Assembly (NCBI RefSeq): GCF_027922425.1
Contig: NZ_BSFQ01000035.1
Location: 17,182-81,181, forward strand
From: Pseudonocardia halophobica
GTDB lineage: Bacteria > Actinomycetota > Actinomycetes > Mycobacteriales > Pseudonocardiaceae
DNA: 64,000 bases
Reading direction: 5' to 3'
In this document: piece by piece, positions 33,980-41,798 of the stretch
Position numbering within the stretch: position 1 is the first letter of the stretch
Layout: each line of letters begins with the position of its first letter
Position numbers and translations under genes: made by a program
Notes under the pieces: model-generated
What the model was told of the DNA's origin: nothing
Seen by the model: only the letters and a program-made list of their open reading frames with translations
The model's database searches: none

Positions 33980-35662
33980 ATGACGGGGGAGATCACCGGG
34001 CGGTCCGTCCGATGGGGAGCGATCCGGGCCGAACGGTGGCACGTGCTCGCGGCGGTGCTGCTGCTCTGCGGGCACCAGGCCGGCGAGGCGCTGGTCCCGG
34101 TCCTGGTCGGTGTCGTGATCGACCAGGGCGTCGCCGGCGGGGACCTGCGGGCGATGCTGTTGTGGCTGCTCGTGCTGGGCCTCGACTTCCTCTTCCTGTC
34201 GAACTGCTACCGCTTCGGCGCGCGCCGGGCCAGGCACGCCGAGCGGCACACCGACCGCCGGTTGCGGCTGCGGATCGCCGACCGGGTGCTGGACCCGCGC
34301 GGCGGCGCCGAGTCCGGGCGGCTCCCGGGTGCGCTGGCGAGCGTGGCCACCTCGGACACCCAGCGGGTCGCCGGGCTCGGGTTCGGGCTGCCGCTGCTCC
34401 TGGCGCAGGGCACCGCGCTCGTGGTCGCCGCCGTCGCGCTGCTGCGGATCTCGCTCCCGCTCGGGCTGCTGATCCTGCTCGGCACGCCGCCGCTGCTCCT
34501 GCTGCTGCACCTGCTGGGCCGCCCCCTGGAGAAGCGGAGCGGGCCCGAGCAGGAGCGGGCCGCCCAGGCGTCGGGCGTCGCCGCGGACCTCGTGGCGGGC
34601 ATCCGCGTGCTGAAGGGCATCGGCGCGGGGCCGGCCGCGGTGCACCGCTACACCGGCACCAGCCGCGCGGCCCTGCGCGCGACCCTGCGGGCCACCGGTT
34701 CGCAGGCGTGGTTCCAGGGCGCGGTCCTGCTGCTCAACGGCCTGTTCCTCGCCCTGGTCGCGCTCGTCGGCGGACGTCTCGCGCTGGCCGGCGAGCTCAG
34801 CGTCGGCGGGCTGGTCGCCGCCGTCGGGCTCGCGCAGTTCCTCGTCGGGCCGCTGGAGACGATCGGCTTCGTCAACGCCCGGCTCGCGCAGGCGCGCGCC
34901 TCGTCGGAGCGGATCGCCGAGGTGCTGTCGGCGCCGCCGGCCGTCGCGCCCGGCGACCGCCCCGTCCCCGAGGACTCCCCCGGCGCGCTCACCGTGCGCG
35001 GCCTGCGCGCGGGGCCGCTGACCGGGCTGGACCTCGACGTCCCGGCCGGAGAGCTGGTCGGGGTCGTCGCCGATCCGGCGGCCGCCACCGCGCTCCTGGC
35101 CGCGCTGGCCCGCGAGACCGATCCCGAGGAGGGCAGCGTGGAGCTCGACCGGGTCCCGCTCGGTGCGTACCCGCCGGAGCAGGCCCGCGCGGTGGTGCTG
35201 GTCGCGGCGCACGAGGCGGCGCTGTTCGCCGGGACCGTCGCCGACAACGTCCGGGCCGGCGGGCCGGGCGACCCGGCCGCCGCGCTGGCCGCCGCGGGTG
35301 CCGACCAGGTCGTCGAGAGCCTGCCCGAGGGCGCGGACACCGCGGTCACCGAGCAGGGCCGGTCGTTGTCCGGCGGGCAGCGGCAGCGGGTCGCGCTGGC
35401 CCGGGCGCTGGTCGCCGACGCCCCGGTGCTGGTGCTGCACGACCCGACCACTGCGGTCGACACGGTCACCGAGGCGCGGATCGCCGAGGGGCTGCGGCTG
35501 CTGCGCGCGGGCCGGACCACCCTGCTGCTCACCACGAGCCCGACGCTGCTCGCGGTGGCCGATCGCGTCGTCGTCGTCGACGAGGGACGGGTGCGGGCCG
35601 AGGGCACGCACGCCGACCTGCTCGCCGGCGACCCCGCCTACCGCGGCCTGGTGCTCGCGTGA
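33980..35662 (+). CDS. Half ABC transporter of iron locus, degenerate Walker A/B
   Basis: A 560-aa exporter-fold half transporter: about six helices in residues 1-300, then a nucleotide-binding domain. The Walker A loop is lost: where GxxGxGK(S/T) is expected (about 358-366) the sequence is VADPAAATAL, without the lysine. The signature LSGGQRQRVALARA near 464 is intact. Walker B reads VLVLHDP near 483-489, with His for the Asp and Asp for the catalytic Glu. It must pair with the next gene product. Similar pairs (IrtAB, siderophore ABCs) move ferric siderophores in actinobacteria. The iron box lies directly upstream. Confidence 0.82.
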   Translation: MTGEITGRSVRWGAIRAERWHVLAAVLLLCGHQAGEALVPVLVGVVIDQGVAGGDLRAMLLWLLVLGLDFLFLSNCYRFGARRARHAERHTDRRLRLRIADRVLDPRGGAESGRLPGALASVATSDTQRVAGLGFGLPLLLAQGTALVVAAVALLRISLPLGLLILLGTPPLLLLLHLLGRPLEKRSGPEQERAAQASGVAADLVAGIRVLKGIGAGPAAVHRYTGTSRAALRATLRATGSQAWFQGAVLLLNGLFLALVALVGGRLALAGELSVGGLVAAVGLAQFLVGPLETIGFVNARLAQARASSERIAEVLSAPPAVAPGDRPVPEDSPGALTVRGLRAGPLTGLDLDVPAGELVGVVADPAAATALLAALARETDPEEGSVELDRVPLGAYPPEQARAVVLVAAHEAALFAGTVADNVRAGGPGDPAAALAAAGADQVVESLPEGADTAVTEQGRSLSGGQRQRVALARALVADAPVLVLHDPTTAVDTVTEARIAEGLRLLRAGRTTLLLTTSPTLLAVADRVVVVDEGRVRAEGTHADLLAGDPAYRGLVLA

Positions 35663-37410
35663 GCACACGCCGACTGCTCCCCGTCGCCGACGGCCGCGCG
35701 GTCCGGGCCGCGATCGGCGAGCTGGCCCGGCCGCACCGCGGACGGGCCGTCGCCGCCGTGCTCGCGCTGGTCGCCGGGGCGGCGGCGAGCCTGGTCACCG
35801 CTCCCCTGCTGGGCAGGATCGTCGACCTCGTGGTCGGCGGTGGCGAGCCGGCAGCCCTCACGGCGCCGGTGCTGCTGCTGGTCGTGGTCGCGATCGTGCA
35901 GGGCGTCCTGGCCGTGCTGGGCCTGCGGCTGCTCGCCCGGGTCGGCGAGACCATGCTGGCCACGCTGCGCGAGCGGTTCGTCGCCCGCGCGCTGGAGCTG
36001 CCGCTCGGCCGGCTCGAGGAGGCCGGCTCGGGCGACCTCACCGCGCGGGTCACCACGGACGTCACGACGGTCGGCGAGGCGGTCCGCGAGGCCGTGCCCG
36101 AGTTCGCGCGGGCGGCGCTGATCATCCTGCTCACCCTCGTGGGCCTGGCCGCGCTGGACTGGCGCTTCCTCGTCGGCGCGCTGCTCGCCGTGCCGATCCA
36201 GGTGTGGACCGCGCGCTGGTACCTCGGCCGCTCGCAGAAGGTCTACGCGGCCGAGCGGATCGCCGGGGGTGCGCAGCAGCAGGAGCTGCTCGACACCGTC
36301 GGCGGGATCGGGACCGTGCGCGCCTTCCGGCTGCACGACCGCCGCGCCGTGCGGATCCGCGAGCGCGCGGGTGAGGTCGTCGAGCTCAACCGCCGGGTGG
36401 TCGTCCTGCAGACCCGGTTCTTCGGCCGGCTCAACGCCGCCGAGTTCGTCGGGGTCGCGGGCGTGCTCGGGGCGGGCTTCCTGCTGGTGGGCTCGGGCGG
36501 GGCCACGGTCGGCGCGGCGAGTGCGGCCGCGTTGTACTTCATCAACCTGTTCGGGCCGGTCAACCAGGTCCTCTTCCTGCTCGACGTCGCCCAGTCCGCG
36601 GCGGCGAGCCTGGCCCGGATCGTCGGCGTCGCCTCGCTGGACCCGGAGACCGAGCCCGAGCAGCCGGGCGTCCCAATCGACGGCGGGGTGCGCGCCAAGG
36701 AGCTCGAGCACGCCTACGTCGAGGGGCACCCGGTGCTGCACGGCGTGGACCTCGACGTCCCGGCCGGGACCCGGGTCGCGCTGGTCGGGGCGTCGGGCGC
36801 GGGCAAGACCACGCTGGCGTCGATCCTCGCCGGGGTGCACGAGCCGACCCGCGGGGCGGTCGACCTCGGCGGCGTGCCGCTCGCCGAGCTCGGCCCGGCC
36901 GGCGTCCGGGGCACGATCGCGCTGATCACGCAGGAGGTGCACGTGTTCGCCGGGCCGCTGGCCGAGGACCTGCGGCTCGCCCGGCCCGGCGCGTCCGACG
37001 CCGAGCTGCGCGCCGCGCTCGCCACGGTCGACGCCCTGAGCTGGGCGGAGACCCTCCCCGACGGTCTCGACACCGTGGTCGGGGCGGGGGCGCACGCGCT
37101 CACCGCGGTGCAGGCCCAGCAGCTCGCGCTGGCCCGGCTCGTGCTGGCCGACCCGCCGGTCGCCATCCTCGACGAGGCCACCGCCGAGGCGGGCAGCGCC
37201 GGTTCCCGGGTCCTCGAGGCGGCGGCCGAGCGGGCGCTGGCCGGGCGCACGGCGATCACCGTGGCCCACCGGCTCACCCAGGCCGCCGGGGCGGACCACG
37301 TCGTGGTGCTCGACGGCGGCCGGATCGTCGAGCAGGGCACCCACGAGGCGCTCGTCGCCGCGGACGGCGTGTACGCGCGGCTGTGGGCGGCGTGGGCGGA
37401 GCGGCACTGA
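35659..37410 (+). CDS. Half ABC transporter of iron locus, degenerate signature motif
   Basis: A 583-aa exporter-fold half transporter translated from a GTGA overlap with the previous gene. Six membrane helices lie in residues 20-320. Walker A is intact (VGASGAGKTTL near 375-385), and so is Walker B with catalytic Glu (VAILDEATAEAG near 500-511). The signature that should be LSGGQ is LTAVQAQQLALARL near 480-493. In the heterodimer its Walker motifs face the good signature of the partner, giving one working and one dead ATP site. The D-loop after Walker B is also altered (AEAGS for SALD). Likely ferric siderophore transport. Confidence 0.83.
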   Translation: MSTRRLLPVADGRAVRAAIGELARPHRGRAVAAVLALVAGAAASLVTAPLLGRIVDLVVGGGEPAALTAPVLLLVVVAIVQGVLAVLGLRLLARVGETMLATLRERFVARALELPLGRLEEAGSGDLTARVTTDVTTVGEAVREAVPEFARAALIILLTLVGLAALDWRFLVGALLAVPIQVWTARWYLGRSQKVYAAERIAGGAQQQELLDTVGGIGTVRAFRLHDRRAVRIRERAGEVVELNRRVVVLQTRFFGRLNAAEFVGVAGVLGAGFLLVGSGGATVGAASAAALYFINLFGPVNQVLFLLDVAQSAAASLARIVGVASLDPETEPEQPGVPIDGGVRAKELEHAYVEGHPVLHGVDLDVPAGTRVALVGASGAGKTTLASILAGVHEPTRGAVDLGGVPLAELGPAGVRGTIALITQEVHVFAGPLAEDLRLARPGASDAELRAALATVDALSWAETLPDGLDTVVGAGAHALTAVQAQQLALARLVLADPPVAILDEATAEAGSAGSRVLEAAAERALAGRTAITVAHRLTQAAGADHVVVLDGGRIVEQGTHEALVAADGVYARLWAAWAERH

Positions 37411-37491
37411 TCGACAGGACCGACCCCGGGCGGCGGCACGGGCAGCACTGCGCGACACGAATCGGGCACGCCGCCTGAATTGACACGATCA

Positions 37492-37510
37492 GTTGGTTAG
37501 GCAAACCTCA
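37492..37510 (+). promoter_or_regulatory. IdeR/DtxR-like iron box (15 of 19)
   Basis: The 19-mer centred on GGTTAGGCAAACCT matches the IdeR/DtxR consensus at 15 of 19 positions. It lies 32 bp before the ATG of the siderophore-binding lipoprotein, a normal operator position. Confidence 0.7.
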
Positions 37511-37542
37511 CCGGGATCGTGATCGTCGTTGGAAGGACCCAG

Positions 37543-38538
37543 ATGTCGCACGTCCCCCGCCCCGGCCGCCGCGCCGGGCGCACCGCCCTGCGGGCGCTCG
37601 CCGCGGCCGCCCTGACCGCCCTCGTGGCCGCCGCCTGTTCCAGCCCCTCGCAGGCCCCCTCGTCCGGCGCGCCCGAGACGTCGGCCGCGGCGCAGAACGC
37701 CTTCCCGGTGACCTTGAAGCACGCCTACGGCGAGACGACGATCCCGGCCGAGCCGACGCGCGTCGTCACCATCGGCTTCAACGAGGGCGACTTCGCGCTC
37801 GCCCTGGGCGTGGTGCCGCTGGCCGAGCGGGAGTTCTTCGGCGGCTTCGACTGGCAGAACCGGCCCTGGGCCGCCGCGGCGAAGAACGGTGCCCGGCCCG
37901 TGCCGCTGGCGTCGAGCGAGCTGCCGCTCGAGACGATCGCGAGCCTCCGGCCCGACCTGATCCTCGGGGTGTACTCGTTCATCGACCAGCCGACCTACGA
38001 GCGGCTGTCGACGATCGCCCCGACCGTCGCCCAGCCGACGGCCAACGGTGAGGGTGCCGCCGCCACCTGGCAGGAGCAGACCCGGATCACCGGGCAGGCG
38101 CTCGGCCGCAGCGACCGGGCCGAGCAGGTGATCGCCGAGACCGAGCAGAAGCTGAAGGACGCCGCCGCGCCGTCGTTCGCCGGCAGGACGCTGGCCATGG
38201 ACTTCATGGTCGACGGCACCCCGTACAAGCTGGGGACGGACGACCTGCGCGCCCAGCTGTTCACGGGGCTGGGCTTCACCGTCCCGGCCACCACCGAGAC
38301 GCTCAGCCCGGAGACGCTCGGCCCGCTCGACCAGGACGTGATCGTGTCGATGGGCCGCACGCAGGAGCAGTACGACTCGCCGGTGTTCCAGAACCTCAAC
38401 GCCGTGCAGCAGGGCCGGGTCGTGAACATGGGCGGCTACACCACCCCGTTCGCCGGCGCGCTGGGCTACTCCAGCCCGTTGAGCCTGCCGTACGCGGCGG
38501 ACGAGGTCTCCCCGCAGCTGGCCGAGGTCCTCGGCTAG
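37543..38538 (+). CDS. Iron-siderophore ABC transporter substrate-binding lipoprotein
   Basis: A 331-aa periplasmic-type binding protein of the FecB/FepB class. The signal peptide ends in the lipobox VAAAC (Cys32). The binding domain begins with VTLKHAYGETTIPAEPTRVVTIG near residue 60, and family landmarks include LRPDLILGVYSFI near 138-150 and the late LNAVQQGRVVNMGG. ATG 37543 with GGAAGGAC upstream is preferred over an open GTG at 37519. It has its own iron box, so it can be induced separately from the transporter pair just upstream. A typical permease/ATPase importer is not present, so it may deliver to the exporter-fold pair. Confidence 0.88.
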   Translation: MSHVPRPGRRAGRTALRALAAAALTALVAAACSSPSQAPSSGAPETSAAAQNAFPVTLKHAYGETTIPAEPTRVVTIGFNEGDFALALGVVPLAEREFFGGFDWQNRPWAAAAKNGARPVPLASSELPLETIASLRPDLILGVYSFIDQPTYERLSTIAPTVAQPTANGEGAAATWQEQTRITGQALGRSDRAEQVIAETEQKLKDAAAPSFAGRTLAMDFMVDGTPYKLGTDDLRAQLFTGLGFTVPATTETLSPETLGPLDQDVIVSMGRTQEQYDSPVFQNLNAVQQGRVVNMGGYTTPFAGALGYSSPLSLPYAADEVSPQLAEVLG

Positions 38539-39917
38539 GCAGTCTCCCAGGCCGGCAGCCGGGCCGGGGCGGGGGTGGTCGCGCCGGCCAGCGCCGCCGC
38601 GATCTCCCCCGCCCGCACCGCGACCGTGGAGAGCAGGGTCGAGGTGATGCCGTGGGTGTGCTCGGTCGCGCCCTGCACGAACAGCCCGACGTCGACGGGC
38701 CTGCCCTGCGGGGTCGCGCCCGTGGTCAGCCGGTAGTCGCGGCGGACCTCGGGGCGGCCGGCGTCGTCGCGGGTGCACGCGGCGGCGAGGGCGGGGTCGA
38801 GCAGCCACAAGGGGTCCGTGGGCCGGTACCCCGTGGCGTAGACGACGACGTCCGCGGTCAGCACGTCCCGCGCCCCGTCGATCAGCGACTCCACCGCGAG
38901 CTCGACCCGCTCGCCGGTGTCGACCACGTCGGCCACCCGGGACACGTTGTGGAAGCGCAGCCGCTCCCGCCCCGCGACCCGCTCGTGGTAGTGCCGCCGG
39001 TACAGCTCGGTGATCAGGTCCGGGTCGACCACGGAGTAGTTCGTGTTCGCGTGATAACCCATGATCATCTTCTTGACGGGGTCGGGCGCGGCGTAGAAGT
39101 CGTCGACCGCCGCCGGGTCGAAGATCCGGTTGGCGAACGAGCTGTCGTCCGCCGGGCTGTAGCCGTAGCGGGCGAACACCGCGTGCACCTCGGCGTCCGG
39201 GTAGGTCCGGTGCAGGTAGTCCACGGTCTCGGCGGCGCTCTGCCCGGCGCCCACCACCGCACAGCGCGCGGCGGTGCGCAGCTGCGGAGCCAGGTGGAGC
39301 AGGTCGCGGTTGTGCCAGACCCGCGGCCCGAGCGTGACCCCGCGCGGGACGTTCGGCGTGAGTCCGGGGGCCAGCACGACGTTGCGCGCCCGGATCCGCA
39401 CCGGCCCGCTGTCGGAGCGGAAGCCGACCACCTCGGCGAGCTCGACGGTCCCCTCACCCTCCACCGGCACGACCTCCGTGACCTCGGCGCCGTACTCGAC
39501 CACGTTGGCGAACCGCGCGGCCGCCCACTCCAGGTAGTCGTGGAACTCCAGCCGGGTCGGGAACGCGCTGCCGTAGTTGATGAAGTCGACGAGCCGGTCC
39601 CGGTCGTGCAGGTAGGCGAGGAAGGTGAACGGGCTGGCCGGGTTCCGCAGCGTGACCAGGTCCTTGAGATACGAGATCTGCATCGTCGCGTCCTCGAGGA
39701 GCATCCCGCGGTGCCAGCCGAACCGCTCCTGCCGCTCGACGAACCGGTAGCTCAGCCGCTCGTCCGGCGGCGCCGCGGCGTTGCGCTCGGCCAGCGCGAC
39801 CGCCAGCGCCAGGTTGGACGGCCCGAACCCGATCCCGAGGACGTCGACCACCTCCACGCCGTCGGCCGCCCGCTCGGCGCGCGGGTGGTCGGGGGTGTTC
39901 GTGGGCGCGACGGTCAT
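38535..39917 (-). CDS. L-ornithine/L-lysine N-monooxygenase (siderophore hydroxylase)
   Basis: A 460-aa flavoenzyme of the SidA/PvdA/IucD family, which N-hydroxylates ornithine or lysine for hydroxamate siderophores using FAD, NADPH and O2. The FAD motif LGIGFGPSN lies near residues 27-35, substrate-site landmarks in MLLEDATMQISYLKDLVTLRNP near 73-94, the NADPH motif AVVGAGQSAAE near 205-215, and the closing ATGYRP near 360. ATG 39917 follows GAGAGGACACG; an upstream ATG at 39956 is less likely. Its 3' end overlaps the stop of the binding protein gene by 4 nt (convergent). Iron box upstream. No synthetase gene is in the window. Confidence 0.88.
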   Translation of the reverse strand: MTVAPTNTPDHPRAERAADGVEVVDVLGIGFGPSNLALAVALAERNAAAPPDERLSYRFVERQERFGWHRGMLLEDATMQISYLKDLVTLRNPASPFTFLAYLHDRDRLVDFINYGSAFPTRLEFHDYLEWAAARFANVVEYGAEVTEVVPVEGEGTVELAEVVGFRSDSGPVRIRARNVVLAPGLTPNVPRGVTLGPRVWHNRDLLHLAPQLRTAARCAVVGAGQSAAETVDYLHRTYPDAEVHAVFARYGYSPADDSSFANRIFDPAAVDDFYAAPDPVKKMIMGYHANTNYSVVDPDLITELYRRHYHERVAGRERLRFHNVSRVADVVDTGERVELAVESLIDGARDVLTADVVVYATGYRPTDPLWLLDPALAAACTRDDAGRPEVRRDYRLTTGATPQGRPVDVGLFVQGATEHTHGITSTLLSTVAVRAGEIAAALAGATTPAPARLPAWETA

Positions 39918-39968
39918 CGTGTCCTCTCGGTGCCCGGCGTCAGGCACGGTCGGCAAGCCTCTCTTTAC

Positions 39969-39987
39969 TCAGGGCAGGCTAACTTTC
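39969..39987 (-). promoter_or_regulatory. IdeR/DtxR-like iron box (13 of 19)
   Basis: On the minus strand, GGAAAGTTAGCCTGCCCTG and its flank match the IdeR/DtxR consensus at 13 of 19 positions, with the core GTTAGCCT intact. It lies 52 bp upstream of the N-monooxygenase start. Confidence 0.55.
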
Positions 39988-40097
39988 CGATCTCCGGGAC
40001 TCACGGCTCCGGGTGGGTGATCCGGATCCCGCGTCGCCACGCTCCGTCGCCGTCGGACCGGAAACCGCTGGTCCGGCCGTGGACAGCGGTCTCCGGG

Positions 40098-40145
40098 GGC
40101 CGGCCCGCCCGAGCGCCCACCGCCGAGCACTCGGGCGGACCGGCC
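40098..40145. terminator. Long GC hairpin (second of a tandem pair)
   Basis: Arms 40098-40113 and 40130-40145 pair in 15 of 16 positions. With the hairpin at 40152 it forms a tandem terminator after the minus-strand repeat protein gene. Confidence 0.55.
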
Positions 40146-40151
40146 GGAGCC

Positions 40152-40183
40152 CCGCCCGGGACCGTCGCGCAGGACCCGGGCGG
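40152..40183. terminator. Hairpin directly after repeat protein gene
   Basis: A perfect 9-bp stem CCGCCCGGG/CCCGGGCGG with a 14-nt loop lies 20 nt past the stop of the minus-strand gene. It probably acts as the first terminator. Confidence 0.5.
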
Positions 40184-40202
40184 AGCGTTCCCGGGCGGGC
40201 CC

Positions 40203-40838
40203 TCAGCCCTGCACGATCCCGGAGTTCGACGCGTCCGCCTGGGCGATCGACTGCTGCGTCGACCCCGAGAGGATGCCGCCGATGTTGATCGCCGGGCTCA
40301 CGTCCAGGTCCAGCCCGAGCAGGCCGCCCTGCTGCGAGGCGAACCCGCCGGCACCCGGCCCGTCCTGCAGGATCCCGGAGTTGGACCGGTCGACCTGGCT
40401 GATCGACTGGCTCACCGGGCCGCCGCCGATGCCGCCGACGTTCACGCCCGGGCTCACGTCGAGCGCCGCGTCCACGAGGTCCCTGCTCTGGAATGCGGAG
40501 CCTGCGTAGCCGACCATCGATTCCGCGCCGGGGTTCGTGCAGCCACCGCCTGACTGCACGATCCCCGAGTTGGCCTGGTCGGCCTGGACGACCTGCTGCG
40601 TGGTGGGCCCGTTGCCCAGCACGCCGCCGACGTTCAGGCCCGGGTTCACGCCGCCGTCGAGCCCGAGCAGCCCGCCGTCCTGGGTCGCGACCGGACCGGC
40701 GCCGTCGCAGTCGTGCCCGTGCCCGTGTCCGTGCCCGCCCGACTCGCCCGCGAACGCCATCCCGGACGCCGCCAGGGCGAACGGGAGGGCCAGTGCCCCG
40801 ACCGTCGCCGTCCGACGAACGGTGGTGCGCATCTGCAT
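40203..40838 (-). CDS. Secreted His-rich protein with three Q/N repeats
   Basis: A 211-aa exported protein. A Sec signal peptide (cleavage after AFA near residue 30) is followed by a GHGHGHGHD metal-binding-like stretch (36-43). Three repeats at 63-95, 127-158 and 179-210 share the pattern (V/I)NPG-x-N(V/I)GG(V/I), then Q-x3-Q-x-D-x2-NSGI(V/L)Q. Two copies are preceded by GGLLGLD. Cysteines lie at 44 and 100. Regular Q/N/S/G repeats resemble curlin or other functional amyloids, but this is not a chaplin or rodlin. ATG 40838 has GGGGAGACCTCC upstream. Monocistronic with two terminators. Function unknown. Confidence 0.7.
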   Translation of the reverse strand: MQMRTTVRRTATVGALALPFALAASGMAFAGESGGHGHGHGHDCDGAGPVATQDGGLLGLDGGVNPGLNVGGVLGNGPTTQQVVQADQANSGIVQSGGGCTNPGAESMVGYAGSAFQSRDLVDAALDVSPGVNVGGIGGGPVSQSISQVDRSNSGILQDGPGAGGFASQQGGLLGLDLDVSPAINIGGILSGSTQQSIAQADASNSGIVQG

Positions 40839-41158
40839 GGAGGTCTCCCCTCTCAGGTTTCTCATGACCACCCGTCCGGTACGACAAAGGGGTTGCTCTG
40901 CGTGACCGATCGGGATGTCGAGAAGCTAGCGAGGTCCCTTCCGGACGGTCACCAGAGGGTGGCTGAGAGGTCACTGAGGCGAGTCATAACGATGTTATAC
41001 ACGCGTTCAACTGTCAACCAGCTCGACCCTGCGTGATCAGGTGAGTGCGTGCTGACCACGCTCAGTGAGATCCCGCGACGTTACGGCTCCGCTGCGAGAA
41101 GTCGGATTCCCCACGAAGAAGCAACCCGGGCGGGCGACGGTGCGTCCGAGATGTGGCG
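40839..41158. promoter_or_regulatory. Upstream region of repeat protein with AT-rich dyad
   Basis: This 320-bp gap holds the promoter of the secreted repeat protein. On the minus strand a TTGACA hexamer lies at 41017-41012, followed by the perfect dyad ATAAC-GAT-GTTAT at 40986-40998, which overlaps the likely -10 area and could be an operator. This AT content is unusual for the window. No gene was found here. Confidence 0.4.
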
Positions 41159-41782
41159 TCAGGTGGTCAGCAACGTCCTGACCAGGTCCTTCCACTGCGC
41201 CACCAGCGGATCGGTGGTGTGGTCGCGCGGATCGAAGGCGTAGGTCAGGGCGGCTCCGCGCATGCTCGTGAGCAGGATGTCGCGGAGCTGGCGGAAGCGC
41301 GGGTGCCCGGCGAGCTCCTCGCCGAACATGCGCGCCATCGACTCGCGGATCGCGGACCCCAGCCCGCGCTCGGTCGGGCGCAGCGCCCCGGCGATGTCCG
41401 GGTTGGACCGCGCGGCCGTCCACAGCTCGATCGCGGCCCAGAAGTGGGGCTCGGAGAAGCTCTCCCACAGCAGCTCCACGACCCGGTCGGCCCGCCGGCG
41501 GACGTCCCGGGTGCCCTCCTCGTCGAGCAGGCGCGTCAGGCGGTCCTCGGTGTCCTGCACGCGCTTGGCGGCGAGGTGCCCGGCGGCGGCGACCAGCAGC
41601 AGGTCGCGGGAGGGGAAGTGGTGCAGCAGGCGTCCGCGGGAGACGCCCGCGCCGGCCTGGATGGTGAGGGTGGTGGCGCCGGAGTAGCCGCCCTCGACGA
41701 GGGCGGCCACCGCGGCGTCCAGGATCCGGGCGCGGCTGTCGCTCGTGCGCTGCGCCCGGGTCCTGGGTTCGGTGCCCGTCAT
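41159..41782 (-). CDS. TetR family transcriptional regulator
   Basis: A 207-aa regulator. The HTH lies at about residues 15-62 (RARILDAAVAALVEGGYSGATTLTIQ, then GVSRGRLLHHFPSRDLLL). The C-terminal ligand domain is helical and unlike any I can name. It is the last gene of the unit thiolase - SDR - acyl-CoA dehydrogenase - tetR, starting 16 nt after the dehydrogenase stop. It probably controls this operon through the GAACACTCGTTC site at 45086, with an acyl-CoA as the likely ligand (inference). Confidence 0.85.
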   Translation of the reverse strand: MTGTEPRTRAQRTSDSRARILDAAVAALVEGGYSGATTLTIQAGAGVSRGRLLHHFPSRDLLLVAAAGHLAAKRVQDTEDRLTRLLDEEGTRDVRRRADRVVELLWESFSEPHFWAAIELWTAARSNPDIAGALRPTERGLGSAIRESMARMFGEELAGHPRFRQLRDILLTSMRGAALTYAFDPRDHTTDPLVAQWKDLVRTLLTT

Positions 41783-41798
41783 GAGGTCACAGGCGAGG

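Noticed and set aside
33241..39917. A full siderophore biosynthetic cluster
   Set aside because: Only hydroxylase, transport and binding genes are seen. No adenylation, condensation or NIS synthetase domain is present in the window.
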